64,000 nucleotides of DNA from Candidozyma auris (GCF_003013715.1 NC_072816.1:744001-808000); one strand, 5' to 3'. Shown: positions 41,512-53,623, numbered from the stretch's first letter. Numbers and translations are program-made. The notes: generated from the sequence alone by a model not told the origin.

Positions 41512-42145
41512 AGAGAGCAGACAAAGGAGAGCTGCGATTCAATGAGATTTGCAGCGGGCACTGCTGGGAACGGCTAGTTTGTAGGGAAGAGAGAATGGTA
41601 TGCAGAGATCTAGTAAAAAGTCTTGATGTTGCGACCCTGCACACTTGGGCAGTACTAGCAAGTGTCCCCACAGTGAATAGTTTGAGACAACTGGATATGG
41701 GCAAGAGATGTAATTCTCCGTGGGATTTTCTATAAAAGGAAGGAACATTATTGTTAACACTTGAAAATATCGACGGTGAGGTTGCTGTGTCGCGAGTGAC
41801 ACTCGCTTACAACGGCCATGGTAATGACAGGGAAGAAAGAAGATTATCGAGAGGTAGGATAGGGGTATACGATGCAATAGGGTCAATTGAATTCAATTCA
41901 TATCTTTCAGGGGTCCTTTATTTATGAAATTATCACTTTGTGTTGAACGAGTTGAATTTGTGTTTAAGATCGTCGGCCAAACACTGTCTGCACAATCACA
42001 ATTAAAATCAGATGCACACGACATGCCATGCTTGAATGATTGGTATGAAAGTAGGATTCAAATTTTGGCTTATTGCGGATATCTCATCTAGAATTATCTA
42101 TAGCACTGTACGATGTTGGACTTCTGCTTGTGGTAGATGGCTGTC
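41512..42145. other. Intergenic region upstream of CYR1
   Basis: About 630 bases between the permease stop and the CYR1 start, both on the minus strand. It holds the CYR1 promoter and 5' leader. Overlapping short frames have no protein character. Confidence 0.5.
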
Positions 42146-43690
42146 TTATCGGTCGTCATTCCAGCGGAAATCCCCGCCGAAAATGTTGATCTCCTGAATC
42201 TTTCGGAGCCCTTTGCCGCTATTGATCTCGAACAATGCCCAAAGGGCCACAAAAACGGCTGGAGTGGAATACGCTCCAACAAACTCGAAGATGGAGAAGT
42301 TCCAGTAGGTGCTGAGACCGTTGCACATCAATATAACGACAATGCTGACTGATGCAAGAGGAGCCCAAAATCGCAAGTTCCACTCGGATCTATATAGCAT
42401 CTTTGCTTTGTCTATCTCATAATACTCAAGGGTCTTTCTGAATCGCACATAGGAGAATCCAACAAGACACCACATGAGCAATCCTGCCGAGGCACAGCAT
42501 GTGAGAAGGAAATTAAAAACGGTGGCAATAGTTTGGAATTTAAGTAAAAGAGCAAAGAGACCAATCGCAGAAGTGCCGAGCACACTAGCAACGGGTACGC
42601 CAATGGTATTAGCTTTCTCGAATGTCTTTGCAAGCTTACTTCGATCTGAATATGTCTCGCACACAGCTTGAAGGCATCGCGAGCCGAAGTATATGTTTGA
42701 ATTAGCGGCAGAGAGAATTGCGCTGAAGATGATGAAGTTGAATATAGAAAGTAGTAAACCGTTGTCACTGAGCCCGCAGTTGATCAACGAAATCAAGAAG
42801 GGCGACGAGGCGAGGGTATCTTTCGCACTGTCACCACCGATGGAGAGCCTGTCGTCGTTATAAGCGATTGTTAGGGTAAGAAGAATGACCGAGATCAAGT
42901 AGAACAACACAATTCTTACAAAAATTAGTCTGGTGACCTGGGGAATCGTTTCTTGGGGCTTTTCGATATCTCCCGTGGTAATGGCGATAGATTCTACCGA
43001 TTGGAAGATGAATGATGTGAAGACTAGTGAGTTGATGAATCGCACGACATAGCTGGTGGGAGAATCGAACGCACCAAAAAAACTAGACGGTAGGTCTGCC
43101 GTGTATGTGTGGAAGAGCAGTCCTGACCACGCCAACCTAGCCAGAACGAAAAGAATCCAACAGAAAATAGCGACCACTTTTATCAAAGCAATCCAGAACT
43201 CAATCTTCCCGTACAAGTCTACAGGGAGCAAATTGAACACCGTGAGGACGAGCCAGATACAAAAGATTAGAGCCGTCTGATAATTCTCAACGAATGCAGC
43301 ATCCCAATACAGAGATGTGCTCACGAGAATCGACAACTCCAATGCAAAGGTGAGCCCCCAACTAGCCCAGTAAATCAAATTGTTAGCAAGTCCCAAAGGC
43401 TCAGATAAAAACACGAATTGGAATTTGCAGATCAGCCCATTGCCGGGCATGAACACCGCCAACTCCGCTGTCATTTCCAATATGAGCATGACAAGGAACA
43501 GAAGGAAAGACATGGCCACTAGCGTCTGGAATGGCCCATTTTGAAGCACCGTTGAGACAGAAAAAAAGAGCCCTGTGCCTATTGTTCCCCCAATGGCCAA
43601 CATCGATACCGAAGCCAGCGTGAGATGATGATCTCGTCTGGCATCAGCACGACTGCTACTCGGTGTGAGCAAAGAAGCCATGGTGAACAC
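42146..43690 (-). CDS. Amino-acid permease (APC superfamily, yeast YAT-like)
   Basis: 514 residues, about 12 membrane segments. The first segment carries the signature MLAIGGTIGTGLFFSVS; the segment-6 region has FQSVESIAITTGDIEKPQETIP, the permease equivalent of the usual ET-GE-NP-K-IP block. The N-terminus is short (about 25 residues before segment 1), shorter than the 70-90 residues of classic yeast Gap1-type permeases, which limits the room for cytosolic ubiquitination sites. The C-terminus after segment 12 is about 25 residues. Substrate cannot be assigned. A start three codons in (43681) is equally possible. No break was seen. Confidence 0.88.
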   Translation of the reverse strand: MFTMASLLTPSSSRADARRDHHLTLASVSMLAIGGTIGTGLFFSVSTVLQNGPFQTLVAMSFLLFLVMLILEMTAELAVFMPGNGLICKFQFVFLSEPLGLANNLIYWASWGLTFALELSILVSTSLYWDAAFVENYQTALIFCIWLVLTVFNLLPVDLYGKIEFWIALIKVVAIFCWILFVLARLAWSGLLFHTYTADLPSSFFGAFDSPTSYVVRFINSLVFTSFIFQSVESIAITTGDIEKPQETIPQVTRLIFVRIVLFYLISVILLTLTIAYNDDRLSIGGDSAKDTLASSPFLISLINCGLSDNGLLLSIFNFIIFSAILSAANSNIYFGSRCLQAVCETYSDRSKLAKTFEKANTIGVPVASVLGTSAIGLFALLLKFQTIATVFNFLLTCCASAGLLMWCLVGFSYVRFRKTLEYYEIDKAKMLYRSEWNLRFWAPLASVSIVVILMCNGLSTYWNFSIFEFVGAYSTPAVFVALWALFEINSGKGLRKIQEINIFGGDFRWNDDR

Positions 43691-44828
43691 AATGACAGAC
43701 CAAAGCGATTTACCCCAGTTTCAAGCAGATAGGTGGTCACGTGAGTATCAGCACGTGGTAGTTAGCGTGCTCTTAGGAGGACGCAATTGCGAATTCTTGA
43801 GATACTTTGTGAGCTATGCAAAAAGCACAATGTTGGTTCAGTCGGTGCACCGATGGAGTAGAGGAATCCGATGAGAACCTGACGCTTTCTACATTAGATG
43901 GTCCAAGTCCTTCAACAGAATGGCATCCTTATTTTTCCCACTGAGCTAAATTTTAGTTATCCTTCACTTTTTCTAATTTTCATCTCTTTCACATCACTCT
44001 TTCAAAGTGCTTACTTTTCATCGGCCTCTTCTTAAGCCACCTCTATACCAATTCTCTGTCTCTAGCACTTTGACAGCTTCTATGCATTGAATTTTTTCTT
44101 GGCACCCTCAAACCAACTTCACCTGCCATACTAAACCCACGTCTCGGCAACAGAAGAAAAAAGAGCCGACACGGATCAAATTTGCTCGCCGGAGGCCGCA
44201 GGTGCCACAAACGCAGCCGAGCTTCGAACGGCATCAATGCACGGCGTATGGTAGCGAGAAAGCAACGATGCGATAAGACAGGATAACGCAAAACCCGCTA
44301 TCTTGTCCACAGAGGTGTTCTGCTAATCGAGGAGCAGTTTGTAAATCTTTGCCCGACAAGGCATCACACTAAGAGGTTTCTGTGAGTTTCGACACATTTT
44401 GGGGATGCATGCACGGTCTATTGGGACGCTTCATATGGCTTTTTTTTTTTTTTCGCAACCATACTTTTGCCCACCAGAGAAGTAACGAACTATGGTCGAG
44501 TGACACTAAGCTGAAAATGACATCAGATTGAAATTGGCGCTCTTTTGAATGTGAATGGGTTATGATCTTTTCTTTTCCTTTTTTCGAACCATTGTCTGAT
44601 GTGACCGGACTGGCGACTAGCTGAAATCTCATTCGTACAGATAAAACACCATATGCATATGTCACTCTGTGATAAGGAAATTCTGAAAGTGCGCTCCACA
44701 AGATTGCAGGCTAAACCGAATGCCAAAAAGCGTACGGCTTTGCCGTTGCTTCTAGACAATGAAGAATCATATATATTCGGTGCGTCTCCTCATCTTGTAA
44801 GGTTGACTTTACTTCCTTTTGAAGCGCT
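43691..44828. other. Intergenic region upstream of OPT gene 3
   Basis: 1.1 kb holding divergent promoters of the permease (left) and OPT 3 (right). A T run lies at 44441-44453 and an ATATATAT tract at 44769-44776, about 55 bases before the OPT ATG. No gene recognised. Confidence 0.5.
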
Positions 44829-47557
44829 ATGTCTGAGAAGCCCGCTGGTTTGACGAATCTCGCTAGTGTTACTAGTAACACTGATAGAAGAGAAGCTGCT
44901 GACCACGAGTTGGACTTGCATGCCATCACTTCGCAACCGCTTTCTATTGGAGAAGTTGGTGAGGAATTCACCTCTGACCAGAAGTTTTTCATATTGAAGA
45001 GATTGAATTATGGCCATCTTGATAACCTCGATGATCTTCCTCCAGGGGCGGTGTTCATGATGGAGAAGATTCAGAGTCTTTCCTCTGAAGAGGCGAGAGC
45101 GATTATAGAGGATTACATTGCAAAGCATCTTGGAGAAGTCAACATTCCCACGGAAGAGTTTGAATTCATCGAAAAGCTCTACAAGATTGAGACCTCCTCC
45201 GGAGGTAACGTGGCTAAACACTTAGAACAGTCGTTAGAGAAGCTGGAGTACAACGTTGCAAGTGATGAAGTCGAAGAGTCGCTGATGAGCCTGGGACCTA
45301 GTCACCATGTTATCGTTGACCCTGCTCTCCAACTCAGAGTAGAGGCTGGAATTATCGCTTATTGGTCTCCTTACCTGAAGTAAGATCTGTAACTGACCCA
45401 TACGATGACCCTAGTATTCCTTGCGAGACACCTAGAGTTTATCTTGTTGGGTTGGTCTGGACAATCCTTGGTACCTTTATCAACACTTATTTCCAAGACA
45501 GACAGCCAAGTATCTCTTTACTCAGTTCGGTGGTGCAACTTTTCATTTATCCATGCGGAAAGCTTTGTGAGTACTTCCCACACTGGTCCTTCAAGATTGG
45601 CAAATACGTGATAGATTTGAACCCGGGTCCCTGGACTTACAAGGAGCAGATGCTTGCAACGATATGTTATAACTTCTCATCTACCACTGCGTATGTTGGC
45701 AGCAACATTCAGGTACAAAAGATGGACATTTTCTACAACAATAAGTGGGTTGATTTCGGATACCAATTCCTTCTTATGTTCTTCACCAACTTTATGGGTT
45801 TTGGCTTGGCTGGTCTTGTTCGTAAATTTGTTGTTTACCCAGAATCAGCAATCTGGCCAACAAATTTACCCACCTTGGCTTTGAATAGTGCATTGATGCA
45901 GCCAGAAAAGAAAGAGTCCATCAATGGTTGGAGAATTAGCAGGTACAACTTCCTTTTCTTGACAACGGCTCTTTCTTTTCTTTGGTACTGGGTGCCAGAT
46001 TATTTGTTCACAGCCCTTTCCACATTCAACTGGATGACTTGGATTTCTCCAAACAATGTCAACTTAGCTGTTATTACTGGTTCGCAAAGTGGTCTTGGAT
46101 TGAATCCAATCTCTACATTTGACTGGAATATCATAAGTTTTCTCAACCCATTGATCTACCCCTTCTACACTCAACTCAACCTTTTTCTTGGAGGTCTTGT
46201 TGCTTTTGTGATGACTGCTGCATTCTGGTATACCAACTATAAGTGGACAGCTTACTTGCCAATTAACTCAAACTCGTTGTTCACTAACACAGGTGACTAC
46301 TACGAGGTTACAAAAGTTGTTGATGAGAACAGTTTGTTTGATCCTGATGCATATGAGAAATATGGACCTCCATTTTATTCTGCCGGAAGTTTGGTAGTTT
46401 ATGGTGCATTTTTCCTCATCTACCCCTTCTCATTTTTCCACATCATGATAATGAAATGGAAACAAATAAAGGGAGCTTTTGTGGGACTTTATAAGACATT
46501 CCGTAACAAGGAAAAGTCTTCTACTTATGATGGCTTTGATGATTCTTTTTCTAGATCGATGACAAAGTACAAGGAGACTCCTGAATGGTGGTTTATCGTC
46601 ATACTTGTCATTTCGCTCGTTTTTGGAATCTTGTGCGTTAAATGTTATCCAGCAGAGACTCCTGTATGGTCTCTCTTCTTTGCTTTGGCTCTTAATTTCA
46701 TTTTTTTGATTCCTTTGAGTATCATTTACGCAACAACAGGTTTCCTGTTTGGTTTGAATGTGCTAATTGAATTAATCGTTGGGTACGCCATACCAAACAA
46801 TGGCCTTGCGCTAATGTTAGTTAAAGCGTTGGGATATAACATCGATGGACAATGTCAGACTTTCCTTGGTGACTTGAAAATTGGACACAATCTTAGAATT
46901 CCCCCAAGAGCAACTTTCAGAGTTCAAATTATCTCAACAATCGTTTTCTCGTTTGTATCCCTCGGTGTTGTGAATCTCGCTATGGAAACGATCCAGGATT
47001 ACTGTCATCCTCACCAGCCACAGAAGTTCACATGTCCAAGCTCGACCACATTCTATTCTTCATCCGTCTTATGGGGAGTTATTGGGCCAAAAAAGATCTT
47101 CAGCGGAATTTACCCTAATTTGCGCTGGTGCTTTTTAATCGGATTCCTTCTTGCTTTCCCCGTTGTTTTCCTACAAAAGATGTTTAAGAGAAACAGACTT
47201 GTGCAGACATTCCAGCCAACCTTGATTATCGGAGGCATGTTGAACTGGTCTCCATACAACTTGACTTACTACACTCCCTCCTTTATTGCATCCTTCTTTT
47301 TCATGTATTACATAAGAAAGAACCTTTTCGCATGGTGGAGCAAGTATAATTATGTTCTCTCAGGTGGATTGAGTGCTGGTGTGGCTTTCAGCAGTGTGAT
47401 CATCTTTTTCGCTGTCCAATACCACGACAAGTCTATTTCGTGGTGGGGTAACGATGTCAACACCTACGGTGTGGACTATGTGGGGCCTATCAGACTCAAT
47501 GCAACCACCGATGCTCCCGGAGGGTACTTCGGTCCTCGCCAGGGTCATTACCCATAA
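44829..47557 (+). pseudogene. Oligopeptide transporter, paralog 3, with 1-base frameshift
   Basis: The first frame (44829-45383) encodes the soluble N-terminus starting MSEKPAGLTNLASV and stops right after WSPYLK. The rest of the transporter continues in another frame from about 45374 to 47557, ending in APGGYFGPRQGHYP. At 45372-45383 the sequence reads TACCTGAAGTAA; sister genes need Tyr-Pro-Glu-Val, which one extra C in the CC at 45374-45375 restores. There are no other breaks: about 180 plus 728 codons stay open on the two sides with all family motifs, including TFNWMTWISPNN. The lesion is therefore very young or a sequencing/assembly error at a short C run. If real, only an N-terminal fragment of 184 residues without membrane segments would be made. 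I saw no slippery heptamer for programmed frameshifting. Confidence 0.85.
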
Positions 47558-48785
47558 TGGAAATCGACATTGGGGCGTTTTTCTCAGGTATAAATATCGG
47601 AAGCTTCTATCTCATTTTAAAATTTTAAAAGGTATATAGTTTTAATTCTCGGTTATTTTATGGGAGGATTTAGTCCTCGTAAACGTGCTTTAGTAGATTA
47701 TATGAAGGGTTCGCTACAAATGGGGTTTGACGAGGTTGTCGACAAATTAATAGAAACATTGAGACATGGCCCATAATATATGCTTGACTTAACTGACAAG
47801 TCCTACATCGCTCCTAGGACTTAATCAACAGTCCCTCCTTTCCCCTAATAAGACACTTTATATAAGAATAGAAGAATGCCTGTTGGGCCGCCTGGGGTTG
47901 TATTTCCTAGGTGTGGCTAGTTTCTTATTGACGTTGAGCAAGATCCCCTCGTAAAAGATTAGGGAGAAAGCCCCTTGATGCATGCAATCGAGGAAGAGCC
48001 AGACAATAAGCGGCTTCCAGAGTGCCACAGAAATGTGCGATAGAGAATTCATGCTAGACGAAGAAGAGAATAAAAAAACTTGTATGTTACCGAAAAGAGG
48101 AAAAAAAAAAATTAAAAAAAAAAAAGTTTTATCAATTGGAAATCAGCTTTTCTCTCGATGTCGTTATCAATCCGAGTTTGGAAGTAGGTGTCCTTCGCCT
48201 CTAAGCACCAATACTCTATTAATTTAGCGATGTGAAGTGATCACCACACATGGAACAGTTAGATATTCAGAACATCGGCCCATTTGCTAAAAATGCCGAG
48301 TTTGCCGCACAAACAAAGAATTGGCAGAGATATCTAGCACAAACTGCACATTCAAGCGGCTTCAATCATCGAAAGCCACACCTCGGAGTATTTTGCTAGA
48401 AGCCGCTGGCTGCAAGACTGAGATTACCGTTCTATTCGTCTACACAGTGTATAGCTTAGATGGAGCTCAATATCAGCAAGGTAGATGTGGTGATGACACC
48501 TGAGGTAATGATGAAATACTTCCTGAGTGTAAAAGATACAACTCGTTAGGATCAATCCGGCAGCAACAGATTCCCACCGTGCGTTTAAGCGGCTCCAGGA
48601 ACATCTTTACGAATATAATTTCGTGGCTTACATCAATAAACTTAAACAAGCCACAATTGCACCAATGGCCGCTGGCAGAAGGTTGGTAGGAGGTGGAGGG
48701 GAAAAATTCGGAGCCGTACGAATAAGATCAAGAAGTAGATATAAAGCTACTTTGAAGCACCAAAGATACTCGACAACATTGAGCG
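47558..48785. other. Intergenic region between OPT 3 and OPT 4
   Basis: 1.2 kb with the OPT 4 promoter (TATA at 48740-48746) and an A-rich tract (48101-48125). Only short frames. No gene recognised. Confidence 0.5.
48740..48746 (+). promoter_or_regulatory. TATA box of OPT gene 4
   Basis: TATAAAG 46 bases before the ATG at 48786. Confidence 0.45.
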
Positions 48786-51506
48786 ATGTCTGAAAAAATA
48801 GACCTTAACTCAAGTATCACTAAAGGTGGTGGAAGGCTTGAGGCTGGCGCACATGAAGTACACCTTGATGCTATTGCTTCTAATACCTTCTCACTTGGTG
48901 GAATTGCCGATAACCTCACTACAGAGCAAAAGTTTTACGTTCTCAAGAGATTGGACTTTGATAATCTCGAGTCGTTGGAGGACTTGCCTCCTTCAGCCGT
49001 TTTTATGTTGGAAAGAGTTCAAGAACTAGACATAAATGAGGCGGAGGCAATCCTTATTCATTTCTTGAAGGAACACGATGGCGATGTCAATATTCCCATC
49101 GAAACCTATGACTTCGTGGAACGTCTCGTTAAGCATAAGCAATCAGAGAATCTGCATGGAATTGTGAACTTACACGTCAACACCTCAGATAGCAAAACTG
49201 AAAAGGGTCAAGCTGACATCGATGCTACAAGATCTTTTGAGACAGAGGATGCAGAGGGTAGCCTCGATTTAGATTTGAAAGTGAGAACAGAGGCTGCAAT
49301 CTTTGCTTACTGGTCACCATACCCAGAGGTCAGGGCAGTCACAGATCCATTTGATGACCCTGATATACCTTGTGAAACATTTAGAGTTTACGTCATTGGT
49401 ATTATTTGGGTGGTTCTCGGAACAATTATTGGTGAATTCTTCACTGAGAGGCAACCAAGTATCTCGTTGGGCTCCGCCGCAGTGCAGCTTTTTGTTTATC
49501 CATCTGGCAAGCTACTTGAATATGTGCTCCCTAAGAAGACAATCAACATATGGAGATGGAAGATTGATCTTAATCCGGGTCCTTGGAGCCACAAAGAACA
49601 AATGCTTGCAACTTTGTGCTACAGTGTGAGTGGTGGAGCAGTTTATGCTACATACTTTATTAATCTCCAAAAGTTGGATATTTTTTACAACAATTTGAAG
49701 TTTACCATAGGAGCGCAATTCCTTATCGTCCTTGCATCGAACTTCATGGGCTTTGGTCTTGCTGGGATCTTTCGCAAGTTCGTGGTTTATCCAGTTTTTT
49801 CGATATGGCCAACAATCCTTCCAACGCTCGCTGTGAATAGGTCTTTAGTGCAGCCTGAAAAAAGGGAAAATATACACGGATGGAGAATTTCGAGGTATGC
49901 ATTTTTCTTGACTGTCTTTGCCGCTTCATTCATATACTTCTGGATACCAGACTACTTGTTCACTGCACTTTCTACATTTAATTGGATTTCATGGGCGGCT
50001 CCTAAAAGTCTTAATGTTGCAACATTAACTGGGTCGCAAACAGGCTTGGGCCTCAATCCCATCACAACCTTTGATTGGAACAACATTCTAGGCTCTCCAT
50101 TAGCCTTGCCATTCTTCACTCAAGTGAACAACTATATTGGGATGCTTATTGGTTTTTTCGCAATAGTTGGTCTTTGGTGGACGAACTATAAGTGGACTGC
50201 TTACTTGCCCATCAACTCCAATAGCATTTTCACAAACACTGGGAAACGCTACTCTGTAACGTCTGTCTTGAACAGTGAAGGAAAGCTTGACCAGGACAAA
50301 TACGAAAGAGTGGGACCTCCATTCTATTCTGCTGCAAACTTAGTCGCATACGGCGCTTTTTTTGCAGTGTATCCCATGAACTTTTTCTATGTTGTATTTT
50401 CCCATTGGAGGCAACTTAAGTTCGCCCTTGTGGGCATTGGCAAATCCTTCAATTTTAAGGTCAAACGATCAACATACGAAGGTTTCGATGATCCTTTCTC
50501 CGTCTCGATGAAAAAATATCCCGAAGTACCTGAGTGGTGGTTCGTTATCATTTTGCTTATTAGTCTTGTATTCTCCATCGTCAATGTTGAAGTATACGAT
50601 TTGCAAACCCCCGTGTGGACCATCTTCTTTGCACTCGCGTTGAACTTGGTATTCTTGTTGCCATTTTGCATTGTTTACGCAGCAACAGGGACTTCTATGT
50701 CAATTAATGTGCTTTTGGAGATGATTATTGGCTATGCGCTTCCAGGCAATGGCACAGCTTTGAATTTCGTGAAGACTCTAGGGACGAACATTGATAGCCA
50801 AGCGGAGAATTATATCACAAATCAGAAACAAGCACATTACTGGAGAATCCCCCCAAGATCGCTTTTCAGAGTCCAAATGGTTTCTGTCTTGATTAACAGT
50901 CTTCTTGCGGTTGGAATCTTAAATCTTGCGATCAGCTCTATTTCAGACTATTGTCATCCCCGCCAACCACAAAAGTTCACTTGCCCTGGAACCACAACAT
51001 TCTACTCCGCCTCGGTAATCTGGGGAGTCATTGGACCGAAGAAGATTTTTGGAGGTCTTTATCCTGTGATGCAATACACCTTCTTGATTGGATTTCTTGT
51101 CACAATTCCATGTTGGGCCTTGAAGAGGTACTATGGAAAAACTGTCATTGGAAAGTACTTGCATCCTGTTGTGATCACTCTGGGGATGATAGGCTACGCT
51201 CCTTACAATTTGAGTTACTACACTCCTGCCCTATAACTCTCCATTGCATTCATGTACGTCATCAGGAAGCGGTACACTGCATGGTGGGAGAAGTACAATT
51301 ACACTCTTGCCGGTGGGCTCAACGGGGGCATTGCGTTTAGTAGTATCATTATCTTCTTTGCAGTTCAGTACCACACCAAGACTCTTTCGTGGTGGGGAAA
51401 TGATGTTAATGACAATATTCTTGATGCCACTGCCCCAAGTCGACTCAATGTCACCACTGATGCTCCAGACGGGTATTTTGGTCCAAGAATCGGCCATTTT
51501 CCTTAG
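48786..51506 (+). pseudogene. Oligopeptide transporter, paralog 4, with in-frame stop
   Basis: An open frame from MSEKIDLNSSI runs 816 codons and ends at TAA 51234-51236, inside the block that reads YYTP-x-L/F-x-x-S in the paralogs (Tyr, Ile and Ile at the stop position in the other three). The same frame continues downstream for 89 further codons (51237-51506) with FMYVIRKRYTAWWEKYNY and the terminal APDGYFGPRIGHFP, so a single base change explains the break. The truncated product would lose about the last two membrane segments and the conserved C-terminus. Intact family motifs elsewhere, including EVRAVTDPFDDPDIPCETFR and LNPGPWSHKEQ, argue for a recent event. Stop readthrough or a sequencing error are alternatives. 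Confidence 0.85.
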
Positions 51507-52078
51507 TAATTTGAATAATATATGTGTGATTCATAATTAAGAATTATAGTCCAAACCTACCTTACCCGCGGCCTAATCTGTGCCCGTAAACAACGGAAGC
51601 ACAATTGTTCGGAGATAGGTCCCCTTCCTCACTGTTCAATTCTTCGATTCCAGCATGAATTAGCGGTAAGAAACGTAATTTGAAGAATGTTTGCAATGAT
51701 TCTGACAAAAAAGCTCAGTTTTTGCCCGTATTCAAGCTTTAAGCAGATGCTTGTCTGCATTCGTAAATGCAAAGCTTTGTCAATACATCACTCTGAGGTT
51801 GCACAGCCCTTATTGAATCATGACTAGTTGACTTCAATTGTCACTGTTGCATAGCCCGCGTATCTAGTTCAAACATCTCGTAACGAAGGCCAATGGGCAT
51901 GGCCCTAAGCCTCGCGTCATTGACGAGTCTTTTCGCATTCAGTTAAAGGCAGGGAACTGGCTCGAATCTGTGACTATGGGGAGATGCACCTCGTAAATAG
52001 ATGTGCGGCTGATATATGCGCCTACTCTTTCATTGGTATATAATGACCAAAATATTCTTCATCATGTAGTGCAATATC
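51507..52078. other. Intergenic region upstream of the first alpha-arrestin
   Basis: About 570 bases with the promoter of the arrestin gene; a TATATAA-type motif at about 52037-52042. No gene recognised. Confidence 0.5.
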
Positions 52079-53623
52079 ATGGGCCATTCGTATGACTTTA
52101 AGATAGCGCTCAACCACCCCAACAGGCAATTTCGCCCAGGTGAGGCTGTGACGGGAAATGTTGTCTTGAAAGTTGAAAAGTCAATGACAGTCAAGGAGAT
52201 CTATGTGGAGCTCAGCGGCGAGCTAGAATCTTGCAATTATAAGTACATGCACCAGTACAATTACGCTACCAAAAGACATGAATCACGCCGAATCTCAAAT
52301 ACCATCAAGTACGACTTGTTCAGGTATGGAGTGAAGGTATTCCCACCACCCAATATCCAGCAGTTTGGCCTGGCTGGCGACTATACTTTAGCTGAGGGAT
52401 CGTACACCTACCCGTTTGAACTTGAATTCCCAGAAGGACCGGTTGAAGCGAGAACGTATTCACAGTTCGAAGTGGGGAACAGCTATATGAGCACCCCGCT
52501 CATGTTTATACCGCCTCAATTGGCCCTGGGAAGTTCTGGTCTGACGTTGATGTCACTCCCACCGTCCTTCAGCATGTACACTGACGATGATAATCATGCC
52601 TATGTAAACTACGTTGTGGAAGCCACCGTTGACAGAAAAGGTTTCCTCAAATCGGACTTCGGCTGCCGAAAAGCCCTCAATTTCGCCCCACATCTTGAAC
52701 AGGTGATGTTTTCCTTAGGACCCTTGATGGATCGCAACTCGTTCATGAATAACTTTGGTATGGGTAACTCTACGCTTAGAATCGAGATATCCAAGAATAA
52801 AAGACGTGAGGGAAAGAGTTTCTTCAAGAAAGTGTTCTCTTCTCGACACCTAAAGGTACCTTTTGAATTAGTGGTGGAGTTCAAGCGAAGCAATGCGGTA
52901 CAGTACCCACGCGGGCAGACTTGTAGAGTGTTACACCAAAATGACAATTTAGCTGATGTCGTGAATGTGAGGCTTTATACGCCATTTTCCAAGGACGCTC
53001 TCCAACAAATCTTGATTGGTGAGGTGACCAAAAAAGGCGAGTCTGCCAATAGTCTATGCAGAGTTGTGATCAAAGAGCTCGCAGTATCTTTAGCCCAAGA
53101 CATTCGTTATCAGGGTGTCGAGGAGCAACGCTGTAGAAGGGACGTTAGGGTTGGTAGTAAAAGCTACAAACACGAGTTCGACTTTTCGGATTTTGAACAG
53201 GTGGAATACTGGGGGGCATCCCTTTATCAAAACGTGAAGCAGGAGCATGCTAGCTTTGCAGAGTCAGGTAAAGCCTACATGCTTGAGATTCCTCCTGAGA
53301 TGCTCTCAATGCCCTTGAATTCTGTTGTTCAGTCCTTCACTGCCCCTAACATTCTGTGCGATGTCTACCTCAAGCTCAGCATGGTGTTAGCCACCACAGA
53401 GGAAACGCAGAATAGAACTAGAATATTCTTGGATACACCTATTGCTTTCCTTCCCCTGAGAAACGCAAATTACACTTCCATGACCGTTGAACCACCCGCA
53501 GGACCTCCCCCCAACACCTCCTCAGTACCTCCATCTCAGCCGGCAGGTTTGGCCCCTGCTTATGATAAAGATTTATGTAGTGACACCCTCCCATCTTACA
53601 CTGATGTAAAACAAGCGGGCTAG
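52079..53623 (+). CDS. Alpha-arrestin, copy 1
   Basis: 514 residues. Alpha-arrestins recruit the ubiquitin ligase Rsp5 to membrane transporters for endocytosis. The N-terminal arrestin fold begins at once (MGHSYDFKIALNHPNRQFRPGEAVTGNVVL), followed by MTVKEIYVELSGE, a repeated beta-strand body and a VFPPPNIQQFG block. An arrestin C-like half covers about 190-440, including KSFFKKVFSSRHLKVPFEL, which is Lys/Arg-rich. The tail is Pro-rich (PPAGPPPNTSSVPP) and ends in LPSY (504-507), an LPxY variant of the PPxY motif bound by WW domains of Rsp5. A paralog follows at 54244. Which permease it serves is unknown. Confidence 0.85.
   Translation: MGHSYDFKIALNHPNRQFRPGEAVTGNVVLKVEKSMTVKEIYVELSGELESCNYKYMHQYNYATKRHESRRISNTIKYDLFRYGVKVFPPPNIQQFGLAGDYTLAEGSYTYPFELEFPEGPVEARTYSQFEVGNSYMSTPLMFIPPQLALGSSGLTLMSLPPSFSMYTDDDNHAYVNYVVEATVDRKGFLKSDFGCRKALNFAPHLEQVMFSLGPLMDRNSFMNNFGMGNSTLRIEISKNKRREGKSFFKKVFSSRHLKVPFELVVEFKRSNAVQYPRGQTCRVLHQNDNLADVVNVRLYTPFSKDALQQILIGEVTKKGESANSLCRVVIKELAVSLAQDIRYQGVEEQRCRRDVRVGSKSYKHEFDFSDFEQVEYWGASLYQNVKQEHASFAESGKAYMLEIPPEMLSMPLNSVVQSFTAPNILCDVYLKLSMVLATTEETQNRTRIFLDTPIAFLPLRNANYTSMTVEPPAGPPPNTSSVPPSQPAGLAPAYDKDLCSDTLPSYTDVKQAG

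Noticed and set aside
45362..47557. Separate 731-codon OPT gene starting at ATG 45362
   Set aside because: This ATG is created by the shifted frame inside TATTGGTCTCC coding sequence; the N-terminal half of the same transporter lies directly upstream, so it is one broken gene.
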